Positions 26,061 to 34,915 of a stretch of DNA of 64,000 nucleotides are shown here, piece by piece. Source of the DNA: Desulfobacterales bacterium (GTDB lineage: Bacteria > Desulfobacterota > Desulfobacteria > Desulfobacterales > JAEINQ01); contig JAEINQ010000010.1 of the NCBI GenBank assembly GCA_016342285.1, forward strand, positions 1 to 64,000, written 5' to 3'. A program made the position numbers and the translations under genes. How positions within the stretch are numbered: the stretch's first letter is position 1; each line of letters starts with the position of its first letter. The notes under the pieces were generated by a model, which saw only the letters and a program-made list of their open reading frames with translations, did not search any database and was not told the DNA's origin.

Positions 26061-27206
26061 ATGGCATTTGTATCTTCAGGCTACAATCCAGACAAACCAA
26101 TGGAAGACCGGATCACCGATATCGGTCCGCAAAAATATGACCAATTCTATCCGCCGGTCATCGCGGCAAACAAGGGCAAATGGCTCTATCATGAGATCCT
26201 TCAGCCCGGCGTCCTGGTCCATGTGAGCGAGTCCGGGGATGAGGTCTATACCGTCCGCTGCGGCGGGGCCCGGCTCATGAGCGTCACCCATATCCGCGAG
26301 ATCTGCGAAATCGCCGACAAGCACTGCGACGGCCATCTGCGGTTTACCACCCGGAACAACATTGAGTTCATGGTGGACAGCAAGGACAAGCTCCAGCCCC
26401 TCATCGATGACCTGGAAGGCCGCAAGTTTGACGGCGGCTCCTTCAAGTTTCCCGTGGGCGGCACCGGTGCCGGCGTCACCAACATTATCCACACCCAGGG
26501 CTGGATCCATTGCCATACGCCGGCCACCGACGCTTCCGGTCCGGTCAAGGCGACCATGGATGTCCTGTTCGAGGATTTTAAGAACCATCGCCTGCCGGCC
26601 CAGGTCCGGGTCTCTTTGGCCTGCTGCCTGAACATGTGCGGCGCTGTTCACTGCTCGGACATCGCCATTTTGGGCTACCACCGCAAGCCGCCCATGCTGG
26701 ACCATGAGTTCCTGGACAAGATGTGCGAAATCCCGCTGGCCATCGCCGCCTGCCCCACCGCCGCCATCAAGCCGGCCAAGGTGGAAGTCAACGGCAAGCA
26801 GCTCAAGTCCGTTGCGATCAACAATGAGCGGTGCATGTTCTGTGGCAACTGCTACACCATGTGCCCCTCCATGCCCCTGGCCGACACCGAGGGCGACGGC
26901 ATTGTCATCATGGTCGGCGGCAAGGTCTCCAACCGGATCAGCAAGCCGGCCTTCTCCAAGGTCGTCGTGGCTTTCATTCCCAATGAAGCCCCGCGTTGGC
27001 CCCAGACCACGGCCGTTATCAAGAAGATCATCGAAGTCTATGCCGCCGATGCCCATAAGTACGAGCGGATCGGTGAATGGGCCGAGCGGATCGGCTGGGA
27101 GCGATTCTTCAGCAAGTGCGAGCTGAAATTTACCCACCACCTGATCGATGACTTCCGCGATCCGGCCTACTACACCTGGCGCCAGACGACCCAGTTCAAG
27201 TTCTAG
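26061..27206 (+). CDS. dsrB: dissimilatory sulfite reductase beta subunit
   Basis: Beta subunit partner of DsrA; in known structures it supplies the catalytically active siroheme. The 381-residue protein has cluster ligands C151 (IHCHTP), C188, C189 and C193 (ACCLNMCG) and a ferredoxin cluster C231, C258, C261, C264 ([12 protein letters not shown]). The arginines and lysines that bind sulfite lie in [20 protein letters not shown] precedes the ATG. A strong hairpin lies in the 67-base gap to dsrD. Confidence 0.99.
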   Translation: MAFVSSGYNPDKPMEDRITDIGPQKYDQFYPPVIAANKGKWLYHEILQPGVLVHVSESGDEVYTVRCGGARLMSVTHIREICEIADKHCDGHLRFTTRNNIEFMVDSKDKLQPLIDDLEGRKFDGGSFKFPVGGTGAGVTNIIHTQGWIHCHTPATDASGPVKATMDVLFEDFKNHRLPAQVRVSLACCLNMCGAVHCSDIAILGYHRKPPMLDHEFLDKMCEIPLAIAACPTAAIKPAKVEVNGKQLKSVAINNERCMFCGNCYTMCPSMPLADTEGDGIVIMVGGKVSNRISKPAFSKVVVAFIPNEAPRWPQTTAVIKKIIEVYAADAHKYERIGEWAERIGWERFFSKCELKFTHHLIDDFRDPAYYTWRQTTQFKF

Positions 27207-27225
27207 CCCGGGTTGGAACATCTCC

Positions 27226-27253
27226 GGCGGGGGGCCGTCTCAGGCCCCCTGCC
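27226..27253 (+). promoter_or_regulatory. GC-rich intercistronic hairpin between dsrB and dsrD
   Basis: GGCGGGGGGCC (27226-27236) pairs over 11 positions (one G-U) with GGCCCCCTGCC (27243-27253) around a 6-base loop. No T run follows, so it is not a classical terminator; AGAGGGG for dsrD begins about 12 bases later. Such a stem could protect the 3' end of dsrAB mRNA or limit read-through to dsrD. Confidence 0.65.
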
Positions 27254-27273
27254 AGAACAATTATAGAGGGGTA

Positions 27274-27519
27274 ATGGCCATGGAATACGAAGAGGCGAAA
27301 ATCAAGATCGTCGAAGGACTGACCAAGAAGCTCAAAACCAAGAGCAAGTTCTACTTCAACGATCTTTCCAAAATCCTGGAAATGAAGCCCAGAGAAGCCA
27401 AGAAGATCGTCAATCAGCTGGTTTTGGATGGGGTTCTGGAGTACTGGTCTTCGGGCAGCACCTCCATGTACGGGATGCCCGGCACCGGCAAACAGGCTGG
27501 GGCCGAGCACGAAGACTAA
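27274..27519 (+). CDS. dsrD: DsrD, small winged-helix partner of sulfite reductase
   Basis: An 81-residue winged-helix protein found almost only in organisms with reductive DsrAB; a Desulfovibrio-type homologue has been reported to stimulate DsrAB activity. The sequence MEYEEAKIKIVEGL, then KSKFYFNDLSKIL and LDGVLEYWSSGSTSMYG, matches the family along its length. ATG 27274 follows AGAGGGG; an ATG at 27280 would be two codons shorter. The frame runs upstream into the spacer but without homology. Confidence 0.97.
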   Translation: MAMEYEEAKIKIVEGLTKKLKTKSKFYFNDLSKILEMKPREAKKIVNQLVLDGVLEYWSSGSTSMYGMPGTGKQAGAEHED

Positions 27520-27540
27520 AGACCGACGACAGTCCGATCG

Positions 27541-27565
27541 GCGGCACCGGTTCCGACCGGTCGCC
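27541..27565 (+). promoter_or_regulatory. hairpin between dsrD and dsrN
   Basis: ACCGGT-tccg-ACCGGT (27546-27561), extended outward by GGC/GCC, forms a tight stem-tetraloop in the 81-base dsrD-dsrN gap. No T run follows. It may be an mRNA-stability element like the one after dsrB. Confidence 0.4.
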
Positions 27566-27600
27566 GGCTTCGGGGATCAGGCCTCCGCGTGCAGGTGTTC

Positions 27601-29022
27601 ATGAAATGCCCAAGAATGCTCATATCTGCGCTGCGTGGGGGATCGGGGAAGACCATCCTTTCCCTGGGAATCATCGCCGCTCTGAAAAACCGGGGTCACC
27701 CGGTGGCACCGTTCAAAAAAGGTCCGGACTATATTGACGCGGGCTGGCTGGCCCTGGCCGCCGGCCGGCCCTGCTACAACCTGGACACCTTCCTTCTGGA
27801 CGCTGCCAGCGTCCGCCGCTCGTTTCATACCCATACCGCTCCGGGCGATATCGCCGTTATCGAGGGAAATCGGGGCCTCTACGACTGCATCGACACCGAC
27901 GGCACGACCAGTTCGGCCGAACTGGCCAAACTCCTCGGTGCGCCGGTGATTCTGTGCCTGGACTGCACCAAGACCACCCGGACCATGGCGGCCGTGGTCT
28001 CGGGGTGCCATCTTTTTGATCCCGAGGTCAACATTTGCGGCGTGGTCTTAAACCGTGTGGCCGGCACCCGCCATGAGAACATCCTTCGTGCCAGCATCGA
28101 ACAGCACTGCGGTATTCCCGTCGTCGGGGCGATTCCCAAGCTGCGCCAGCAGCGGTTTCCCGAGCGGCACATGGGGCTGGTTCCCACGCCGGAACACGCC
28201 TGGGCCCTGGATGCCATTGAAGCGGTTGCCGAGATGGCCGATACTTATCTGGACATGGATGCCGTTGTCGGCATAGCCAAACAGGCATTGATGGCCGAAA
28301 TCGCACCCGAAGAAGAGGCCGGTGCCGTGACGCTGGCAGCGCCGTCCCCCGCGGTTGAAAAACCACGAATCGGTATCCTCAGGGATTCGGCCTTCCAGTT
28401 CTACTACCCGGAAAACATCGACGCCATCGCAGCGGCCGGCGCCGATCTCGTCTTTACAAGCCCCTTGGCAGATGCCCCTTTTCCCCAAGTGGACGGGCTC
28501 TACATCGGGGGCGGGTTTCCGGAAACCCATGCCGGGGCACTGGCGGCCAACGCCACGTATCGGGAGCGGATTCGATTGCTTGCCGAGCAGGGGATGCCCA
28601 TCTACGCCGAATGCGGCGGGCTCATGTACCTGGGCGGCGAGCTGGTCCTGGATCAGGGGACCTATCCCATGGCCGGCGTGTTGCCGATCACGTTCGGGTT
28701 TTCCAGGCGTCCCCAGGGACACGGCTACACCGTGGTCCGGGTGGATCGGCCCAATCCGTTCTTTCCCGAAGGGACCGAATTCCGGGGCCACGAGTTCCAC
28801 TACTCCAAGGTTCTGGCCTTTGCCGGGGAGGATGACCAGTTCGCCTTTGACATGCGCCGGGGCAACGGTATTCTCGACGGCCGTGACGGCCTGTGCCGCA
28901 ACAACGTTCTGGCCACCTATTCCCACCTCCATGCGCTAGGCCTTCCCCAATGGGCCCCTGCACTGGTGCGCGCTGCCTCCGGATTCCGGCAGCGCAGGGC
29001 CGAAACCGCCTTTGACAAGTGA
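27601..29022 (+). CDS. dsrN: DsrN, CbiA-type cobyrinate a,c-diamide synthase-like siroheme amidase
   Basis: A glutamine-dependent amidotransferase of the CobB/CbiA family, 473 residues. In the dsr context it is called DsrN and is proposed to amidate siroheme to the siroheme amide found in sulfite reductases. The N-terminal ATP-binding domain starts LRGGSGKTILSLGIIAAL with GPDYIDAGW and VIEGNRGLYD; the C-terminal class I glutaminase domain has the nucleophile Cys in IYAECGGLMYLGG and the His in FRGHEFHYS. GTG 27589 would add four residues; ATG 27601 is preferred. A cobalamin role is possible, but no other cobalamin gene is nearby. Confidence 0.93.
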   Translation: MKCPRMLISALRGGSGKTILSLGIIAALKNRGHPVAPFKKGPDYIDAGWLALAAGRPCYNLDTFLLDAASVRRSFHTHTAPGDIAVIEGNRGLYDCIDTDGTTSSAELAKLLGAPVILCLDCTKTTRTMAAVVSGCHLFDPEVNICGVVLNRVAGTRHENILRASIEQHCGIPVVGAIPKLRQQRFPERHMGLVPTPEHAWALDAIEAVAEMADTYLDMDAVVGIAKQALMAEIAPEEEAGAVTLAAPSPAVEKPRIGILRDSAFQFYYPENIDAIAAAGADLVFTSPLADAPFPQVDGLYIGGGFPETHAGALAANATYRERIRLLAEQGMPIYAECGGLMYLGGELVLDQGTYPMAGVLPITFGFSRRPQGHGYTVVRVDRPNPFFPEGTEFRGHEFHYSKVLAFAGEDDQFAFDMRRGNGILDGRDGLCRNNVLATYSHLHALGLPQWAPALVRAASGFRQRRAETAFDK

Positions 29023-29137
29023 TTGTCAATGGCAACCGGCCCGACGAGACAGTGTCAACGGCCAGCAGGGGCAGGTGTTCAAACGGAACAGAATTGTGAC
29101 AATCCCGGTAATCGGCCATTTCGTGGCGCAAAAAAAA

Positions 29138-29169
29138 AGACCCGCATCGATTCACATTGATGCGGGTCT
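29138..29169. terminator. bidirectional terminator between dsrN and cytochrome c3
   Basis: AGACCCGCATC (29138-29148) and GATGCGGGTCT (29159-29169) form a perfect 11-base stem with a 10-base loop. A run of eight or more A precedes it, giving a T run for the leftward cytochrome transcript, and CTTATAT follows for the rightward dsr transcript. Confidence 0.85.
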
Positions 29170-29205
29170 CTTATATCCGATTCACTCCGAGACAGGAGGG
29201 GGAGA

Positions 29206-29646
29206 CTACTTCTTGGGGTGGCACTTGGTGCAGGTGGTCGGTGCCGCCTTGGTCTTGTTCTTCTTGTTGTAGTCTTTGTGGCAGCCCTTGCAGTTATCGT
29301 GCAGGGCGTTGGCGTGATAGGCCCGTTTTTCCTTGTCGGAGAGGCCCTTGGCCTTTTTCCCCTTGAGTTCGCCGGGCTTGTTGTGGCACTCAAAGCAGCC
29401 CTTGACATCGTCGCCGTCTTTTAGATCGGCCCGGGGCTTGCCCTCGGCGTCATGGTGGCAATCGCCGCAGGTTGCCTTGTATTCTTCCGCGTGTTTCTTG
29501 TGGGAGAAGGAGATGATCCCCTTCTTGTGTTTATAGGCGGGTTGGTTCAATTCAATGACGTCGGGTGCGGTGGTGGCGGCGTAAATGCCGGCGGCCACGA
29601 ACAGGGTTGCCATGGCCAAGGCGATCAAGAAAGCCTTTTTCTTCAT
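29206..29646 (-). CDS. tetrahaem cytochrome c3
   Basis: A periplasmic class III cytochrome c of 146 residues that shuttles electrons between hydrogenases or formate dehydrogenases and membrane complexes in sulfate reducers. A signal peptide (KKKAFLIALAMATLFVAAG, cut near residue 23) is followed by four haem motifs: CGDCH 60-64, CFECH 84-88, CKGCH 119-123 and CTKCH 139-143. Histidines at 49, 52, 65 and 111 are candidates for the sixth haem ligands. The protein is lysine-rich, as expected for docking. AAGGAGGGAG precedes the ATG. It is monocistronic and convergent with dsrN. Confidence 0.95.
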   Translation of the reverse strand: MKKKAFLIALAMATLFVAAGIYAATTAPDVIELNQPAYKHKKGIISFSHKKHAEEYKATCGDCHHDAEGKPRADLKDGDDVKGCFECHNKPGELKGKKAKGLSDKEKRAYHANALHDNCKGCHKDYNKKNKTKAAPTTCTKCHPKK

Positions 29647-29837
29647 TGTCCATCTCCCTCCTTATGATGTCTGAAAGCGTTCCCCCCTCTTGTAAATATA
29701 AGATGGTTGAGTATCAATTCCAATGTCTCGTGTCAACGCCAAACTAAAGGGCGGCAGGGGTCGGGAGGCCCGGCGGAAGGATAAACTAGACGGACCCGGT
29801 GGTTTGGGGTCGAAAGGTCCTCGGAATGATAGTCAGG

Positions 29838-31529
29838 TCAGGCGTTCACCGTCTTGATGAAGTTGAAGAAGGCTTCGGGGTGGACACGGGAATACCGGTC
29901 AAAGTCGGCAAGAATCTCCAGACCGGGGACCGCGGCCCGGACCACGGGCAAATCAATGTCGTCCCGGGTGAGATCGGCGTAGAAAATGCGAAACCCATTG
30001 GCCCGCAACAGGGTTTCCATCCGCATGAGGTCGGTATTTGCAGACCCGCTGGACAGGACCGGCAACCGCTCGATCCGCCGTGCGGGCAAGCCGGTGAGCC
30101 CGGGGCGCGAAGCGGGGCCCCGGGGATAGGGATAGGGGGTTTCGGTCATGGCGGCGACCGCCGCCCGCCTGCCATCGAGATGGGCGCCGGTGCCGCGAAC
30201 AATGGAATCGTTAGCGGTGACGACAAAGGCCCGGTAACAGGGCAGGCCGAAACGGGCGCCGATATCCTGGAACTGCAGATGGATGCCGCGAGCCCGGTAA
30301 TCGGCAAGCAGCCCGGCGACCGGCGGATCGCCACCGGCCAGGGTGAAGCATTGGCGTCGGTCGAAAGGGGTGACGGCGTCTAGGTGCCGCTCGACGATTT
30401 CCATCAGTGCGCTGAGCCTGGCCCCGGCCATGGTGTTGCCCGAGGCAAGCCCCGTGGAGCCGAGGGCGGAAAAGAGAGCGGGTTCGTCGAAATTGGAAAA
30501 AAGAAAGACGCATTGGGCAGGAATCAGGGCCGGGGTTCCACCGGCGCCGGTGGCTTCGGTGCCGGCCATCCAGACCAACTGCTGGTCTTTGTAAGGCACC
30601 TCCAGAGCGAGGGTATCGGGATCCAGAGCGTTTCGACCCTGACGGTCCAATTCGGACAAGGATGCCCGGACCAGGGGCTCGCTGAAAGGCAGGTGGACCA
30701 GCCGATTGTCGACAACATCGGCATAGGCGCTGATGCGCTCCACCATTTCCATGGCACAGGCGGCCCTGGCGGCCGCAAGGCTTAGCCCTCGGCCGTAGGC
30801 GGTCTGGTCCCCTTCAAGCCGGTAGCGATGCCGGCCGTGGCACACGGACACCGATAGCCGCCACTGGCGTAGCAAGGCGATGGGGCTGAGGCTGGCAATG
30901 TGACGCATCTCCACCCCCTGGACGGCGCCGGTGGGCGCCAGCCGTTCCATGGCCAGGCGCCACGTGGCCTCCAAGGCTTTCGGATCGCCGCGAGAGGGTT
31001 CTACCCGGCCTGTCAACTGACCGAAAAGAGTCTGAAAAGTCACGGGGTCGGGAGGCTTTTTCGTGACAGGGGGCGAAAGGGATTGGATTTGTTGTTGGAC
31101 GAGGGGTTCGTGATTGAAAATGTTTGGCGCCAGCAGGGCGGTCCATTTCCGGTGTAAATCCTGGTCACTGAGCAAGGCCGACCGCAGGTAGATTAAGGGA
31201 GAATAGGCGGACAGACGCCGGCGCCCGGCATGGTCGAACCGGTCGTGAATCAGCGCTGCTTCCAAAAGCAGGCTTTGGAGAACCGGATCGTCGTCCGGGA
31301 CTTGGGATAAGGCCTTGGCCAGTCGGTCCCGGTCCCAGTCGGTAATCGCCCGAAGCAAGTGGAGGTGAAGAAACTCGTCCATGGGACGGTGGCGCAATAC
31401 GTCCAGGTGTTGCTCGAAACTGTCGCCGTCTTTAGGGACACAAGAAAAAAAGCCGGTGCCGGAATCGGTTCGAACCCGTTCGAGGCGGTACTCCTGAAGA
31501 CGGGGGCGGTCGGTTTCAGCCGGTGCCAT
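29838..31529 (-). CDS. ycaO: YcaO-domain protein
   Basis: A 563-residue protein whose second half is a YcaO domain, an ATP-using fold that activates backbone amides to make azolines or thioamides. Visible blocks are AACAMEMVERISAYAD, GSTGLASGNTMAGARLSALM with EIVERH, and PYPYPRG near the end. The first 190 residues are helical and charged and resemble no domain I know. No cyclodehydratase partner, TfuA or short precursor peptide is adjacent, so the target is unknown. It is the last gene of the leftward mltA-tatB-tatC run, 24 bases after tatC; a longer ribosome-site spacing makes ATG 31529 slightly uncertain. Confidence 0.85.
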   Translation of the reverse strand: MAPAETDRPRLQEYRLERVRTDSGTGFFSCVPKDGDSFEQHLDVLRHRPMDEFLHLHLLRAITDWDRDRLAKALSQVPDDDPVLQSLLLEAALIHDRFDHAGRRRLSAYSPLIYLRSALLSDQDLHRKWTALLAPNIFNHEPLVQQQIQSLSPPVTKKPPDPVTFQTLFGQLTGRVEPSRGDPKALEATWRLAMERLAPTGAVQGVEMRHIASLSPIALLRQWRLSVSVCHGRHRYRLEGDQTAYGRGLSLAAARAACAMEMVERISAYADVVDNRLVHLPFSEPLVRASLSELDRQGRNALDPDTLALEVPYKDQQLVWMAGTEATGAGGTPALIPAQCVFLFSNFDEPALFSALGSTGLASGNTMAGARLSALMEIVERHLDAVTPFDRRQCFTLAGGDPPVAGLLADYRARGIHLQFQDIGARFGLPCYRAFVVTANDSIVRGTGAHLDGRRAAVAAMTETPYPYPRGPASRPGLTGLPARRIERLPVLSSGSANTDLMRMETLLRANGFRIFYADLTRDDIDLPVVRAAVPGLEILADFDRYSRVHPEAFFNFIKTVNA

Positions 31530-31553
31530 GGGATCAGCGCAGCTCCCCGGGGA

Positions 31554-32324
31554 TCATGCCGCACTCCCCGTTTCATCGTCTTCGGATGTCGGGTCCTCGG
31601 CCGGTTTGCGACCGAATATTTTGGCACCGATGATGCTGATTTCATAGAGCAGCATCATGGGCAGGGCCATCATGATCTGGGTGACCACGTCAGGCGGCGT
31701 GATAATGGCGGCGAAGATGAAAAAAACGAGCAGGGCGTATTTTCGGTTCTTTTTGAGAAAGGGAACCGTCACCAGGCCGATCTTGGCCATAAATGTGATG
31801 ACAATGGGTAGTTCAAAGGCCAGGCCGAAGGCCAGGAGCAGCTTGCTGGCAAAGGACAGGTACTCTTTCATGGAGGGCAGGGCCCGAATGGATTCCGATG
31901 CGAACCCCAGAAAGAACCGGAACCCAAATGGGAAAACCACGAAGTAGCCGAAGAGGGCGCCCGCTAAAAAGAAAAACGAGGAAAGGATCACGATGGGCGC
32001 CATGAGCAGGCGTTCCCGCCGGTACAGGCCCGGGGCGATGAACATCCAAAATTCATAGATCAGGACCGGGGCCGCCAGGAGCAGCCCGGTAAGAAATGCC
32101 ACCTTGAGATAGGTGAAAAAGGCTTCGGGAAGCCCGGTGAAGACCAGTTTGTCGCCGGGATTCATGGCCTCGATGAGGGGCCGGGTGAGGATCGTGAAAA
32201 GCTGTTCCTTAAACCCATAGGCCAGAACGAATCCGACCCCGACGGCGATAAAGCAGACGATCAGCCGATTTCGAAGCTCTTCGAGGTGGTCCGTGAAGGG
32301 AAGCTTTTCTTCCGTATCGATCAT
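31554..32324 (-). CDS. tatC: Sec-independent protein translocase TatC
   Basis: The polytopic core of the twin-arginine translocase that recognises RR signal peptides and exports folded, cofactor-loaded proteins. The 256-residue protein has six hydrophobic segments and the family signature at the N-terminus, FTDHLEELRNRLIVCFIAVG, with the conserved E in HLEELR, plus LPIVITFMAKIGLVT. The C-terminus is a short acidic tail. Its ATG overlaps the tatB stop as ATGA (32321-32324). Confidence 0.96.
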   Translation of the reverse strand: MIDTEEKLPFTDHLEELRNRLIVCFIAVGVGFVLAYGFKEQLFTILTRPLIEAMNPGDKLVFTGLPEAFFTYLKVAFLTGLLLAAPVLIYEFWMFIAPGLYRRERLLMAPIVILSSFFFLAGALFGYFVVFPFGFRFFLGFASESIRALPSMKEYLSFASKLLLAFGLAFELPIVITFMAKIGLVTVPFLKKNRKYALLVFFIFAAIITPPDVVTQIMMALPMMLLYEISIIGAKIFGRKPAEDPTSEDDETGSAA

Positions 32325-32695
32325 GATCCGCCGGTCTCCGACGTGGGTTCCCGGTGGTCTTTTTCCGTTTCGGTTGCCGGTTTGTCGGCCTCGTCACGGC
32401 CAGCCGGTTCCGCCGGTGGTGCCTGATCCGCCGCTTCGGCGGTGGGAGCCGCCTCCGATGACGGATTGCTTTCGGCGGCGGCCTCGTCGGGGAGGTTGAT
32501 GTCGTCGAAGGCTGTTTTGACATCTTTGAAATCGTTGTCCATGTCCAGCGTTCGCTTGAAGTCACCGGTGGCCCGCTTGAATTCACCCATGGCCCGCCCC
32601 AGGGCTTTGGCCAGGTCCGGAAGTTTTTTGGGTCCGATGACAATCAGTGCAATGGCGAGAATCAAAATAATTTCAGGCATGCCCATGCCAAACAT
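32321..32695 (-). CDS. tatB: twin-arginine translocase subunit TatA/TatB type
   Basis: A 124-residue single-span protein: N-terminal TM helix MPEIILILAIALIVIGPKKL with the FG motif replaced by GPKKLP hinge, an amphipathic helix LAKALGRAMGEFKRATGDFK, then an acidic, proline-rich cytoplasmic tail. The long tail and MFGMGMPEI start resemble TatB, though Desulfobacterota TatA and TatB are hard to tell apart. ATG 32695 follows AGGAGACGGCT; an upstream extension to 32776 is not homologous. No second TatA gene is in the window. Confidence 0.85.
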   Translation of the reverse strand: MFGMGMPEIILILAIALIVIGPKKLPDLAKALGRAMGEFKRATGDFKRTLDMDNDFKDVKTAFDDINLPDEAAAESNPSSEAAPTAEAADQAPPAEPAGRDEADKPATETEKDHREPTSETGGS

Positions 32696-32802
32696 AGCCG
32701 TCTCCTGCAAATACGGGTTGTCTCGGCGATACCGCGAAGAAGGCCAACCATTACTGGGTTTGCACAATCGTGTCAAGCCAAGGGATGCGGGCGACCGGTC
32801 GA

Positions 32803-34038
32803 TCAGTCGGGTTCGTTTTCAGGGCGCAGGACGAGAAAAAAAAGGTCGCCGTCATGCTTCAGGTGGCCGGCGGCAGTCTCGGCATAGGGACCGCCGCCGA
32901 AAAACAGATCGGCCCGACCCGGCCCACGAATGGCGCCGCCGGTGTCCTGGTTGAGAACAAACCGGTCGAGGCGGTGCCAGGACTGGATCTCCCCGGCGCC
33001 GTCAATGAGGGGCTGGCTGATTGTTACATAGGCCAGGGCGGACATGGGGAAGAGTCGCCGGTCCGTTGCCACGGACCGGCCGGGGGTCAACAGGACGTTG
33101 ATGCATCCCAGGGGGCCTGTTTCCACCGTTTCGAAAAAGACGTAGCTGGGATTGTGGTTGAGCGTTTCGGCCATCTCTTCGGGGTGGTGGCGAAGCCATC
33201 CGCGGATGGCCTGCATGCTCATGGCCTCACGGTTGATGACCCCGCGATCGATGAGCAGGCGGCCGATGCTGCGATACGGTTGTCCGTTGGCACCGGCGTA
33301 GTGCACGCTCAAGGTGGTGCCGTCGGACATGACCACCCGCCCGGATCCCTGAACGTGAAGAAAGAACAGGTTGACCGGGTCCCGGATCCAGGCCAGGATC
33401 TGTGCTTTGCCGGCCAGGGCGTCCTGGTCGTCGATCTGTTGCCGGTCGTAATACGGCACCACGGATCGGCCTTCGAGCCGACCGACCATCTGCTGGCCGG
33501 CATAGCGATCCGAAAACCGGGATAAATCGATCTCCACCAAATCGTCGGGGCGCGCGTAGATCGGATGCCGGTGGGTCTCGGAACGGATGGGGCTGCCGGA
33601 TAGAACCGGTTCATAATAGCCGGTAAAGAGCACTTTTGCCGTGCTGGATCGCCCCGGCGACTTATATACCCGATACTCAGCGGCGATTTGCCGTTGAAGG
33701 GTTACAGGATCCGGCCGGGCCTTAATGAGGTCAAGGAACCGGGACAAAGAGGCTTGCAGGTGTTGGGCGCTGTAAGTGTCAGGGCCGAAGCTGAAGGGCG
33801 TGTCCGGCGGAAGGCGGCTGAGATAGCGCTGGCTCTGCCCGATGGCGTAGGGCAGGCCGTCAAAGGCCATGGCATCGCCAAAATCGGGAAAGGCTTTGGG
33901 TGCCAGCCGCACCAGGGCCGGTTGGGCCGTGTCGTCGGGCACCGTCTGAAGCGGGGCGGTGCACCCGGCTGCCAGCAATGCCAGCAGGGCAGCGGCGGCC
34001 CATCCAAAAGCGTTTTTCCACATGGGACACCGACTCAT
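32803..34038 (-). CDS. mltA: membrane-bound lytic murein transglycosylase A
   Basis: A lipoprotein that cleaves peptidoglycan glycan strands to give anhydromuropeptides. The 411-residue precursor has a signal peptide with lipobox LLAAGC (Cys about residue 26), then the MltA barrel with TGYYEPVLSGS, FFLHVQGSGRVVMSDG and the C-terminal 3D domain (SALAYVTISQPL to VLNQDTGGAIRGPGRADLFF), whose Asp in QDTGGAI is catalytic. ATG 34038 overlaps the stop of the small membrane-protein gene as ATGA; the alternative ATG 34023 would lose five residues. Confidence 0.93.
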   Translation of the reverse strand: MSRCPMWKNAFGWAAAALLALLAAGCTAPLQTVPDDTAQPALVRLAPKAFPDFGDAMAFDGLPYAIGQSQRYLSRLPPDTPFSFGPDTYSAQHLQASLSRFLDLIKARPDPVTLQRQIAAEYRVYKSPGRSSTAKVLFTGYYEPVLSGSPIRSETHRHPIYARPDDLVEIDLSRFSDRYAGQQMVGRLEGRSVVPYYDRQQIDDQDALAGKAQILAWIRDPVNLFFLHVQGSGRVVMSDGTTLSVHYAGANGQPYRSIGRLLIDRGVINREAMSMQAIRGWLRHHPEEMAETLNHNPSYVFFETVETGPLGCINVLLTPGRSVATDRRLFPMSALAYVTISQPLIDGAGEIQSWHRLDRFVLNQDTGGAIRGPGRADLFFGGGPYAETAAGHLKHDGDLFFLVLRPENEPD

Positions 34039-34313
34039 TTCCGGGTCAGTCCGCCTATGATCAGAAAAATCACGCCGATGCCGATCAAAATGCCGAAGGC
34101 CGGCCAGGAGACAAAGGTGTCCAGGGCATTTCGAAGAAATGCCGAGGAGAGGTTGTCGATCCAGACAAACTGTTCCGGGTCGAACATATCCACCAGGGCG
34201 ATTTGCTTCCATTGGATTTCACCGGCGGTCATCATGGACTCGATGGCCTGGAAAATCGCCATGACGACACCGGCTGCGCAGAATAAAAGTCCGGCAAGAT
34301 TAATTTTTGACAT
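34035..34313 (-). CDS. small two-TM membrane protein of unknown function
   Basis: A 92-residue protein with one N-terminal TM helix (about residues 5-23, NLAGLLFCAAGVVMAIFQAI) and one C-terminal helix (about 70-88, FGILIGIGVIFLIIGGLTRK). Between them is a roughly 45-residue loop with several acidic and aromatic residues (VDMFDPEQFVWIDNLSSAF), likely periplasmic if both ends are cytoplasmic. No family recognised. AAGAGGA precedes the ATG. It overlaps mltA by four bases and follows moaC by 18, so it belongs to the same operon and may act at the envelope. Confidence 0.75.
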   Translation of the reverse strand: MSKINLAGLLFCAAGVVMAIFQAIESMMTAGEIQWKQIALVDMFDPEQFVWIDNLSSAFLRNALDTFVSWPAFGILIGIGVIFLIIGGLTRK

Positions 34314-34331
34314 GGATGAGGTCCTCTTTTC

Positions 34332-34832
34332 TCAGGGGTGCGGGGCGTCAATGCTGCCCGCCCGTTCAAAAGTGCCGCTCTTGCCGCCGGTCTTTTTCAC
34401 CAGCGCCATGTGGGAGATCGTCATGTCCCGGTCCATGGATTTGCACATGTCGTAGACGGTCAGGGCGGCCAGGGCCACTGCGGTCAGGGCCTCCATCTCC
34501 ACCCCGGTGCGGTCGGCGATTCGGGCCGTGGCGCGAATCAACAGGACGCCGGCGGCCGCGTCGGGGAAGAAGTCGACCGCCACATGGGTCAGGTTCAGGG
34601 GGTGGCACATGGGGATCAGTTCGGCGGTTTTTTTTGCCCCCATCACCCCGGCGATACGGGCGGTTTCAAGAACATTGCCCTTCTTAACGGACCGGTCAAG
34701 AATCTGTTCCAGGGTGGCCGGGCGCATGGTCACTCTCCCTTCGGCCACGGCTTCACGGACCGTCACCGCCTTGTCGGTGACGTCGACCATCCGCACCCGG
34801 CCCTGATCGTCGATATGGGAAAAATCGGTCAT
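34332..34832 (-). CDS. moaC: cyclic pyranopterin monophosphate synthase MoaC
   Basis: Second enzyme of molybdenum cofactor synthesis, forming cyclic pyranopterin monophosphate from the MoaA product. The 166-residue protein carries GVMGAKKTAELIPMCHPL (about 63-80), the conserved Asp and Lys residues in EMEALTAVALAALTVYDMCK and DMTISHMALVKKTGGKSG. ATG 34832 has AGGGGA eight bases upstream; a longer frame to 34898 is not homologous. It lies between moaE and the small membrane-protein gene. MoaA and MoaD are not in the window. Confidence 0.96.
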   Translation of the reverse strand: MTDFSHIDDQGRVRMVDVTDKAVTVREAVAEGRVTMRPATLEQILDRSVKKGNVLETARIAGVMGAKKTAELIPMCHPLNLTHVAVDFFPDAAAGVLLIRATARIADRTGVEMEALTAVALAALTVYDMCKSMDRDMTISHMALVKKTGGKSGTFERAGSIDAPHP

Positions 34833-34915
34833 TTTCGGTCCCCTTTCCAGGGCTGAATTTCGCTTTGTAGAGCTGTCAAATATGATGCCATCCCCCATGG
34901 GCGTGGACGCGGTGC

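Noticed and set aside
24822-27221. Long minus-strand open frames opposite dsrA and dsrB (405 and 381 codons)
   Set aside because: They mirror the codon phase of strongly conserved dsr genes in GC-rich DNA, lack ribosome sites and match no family.
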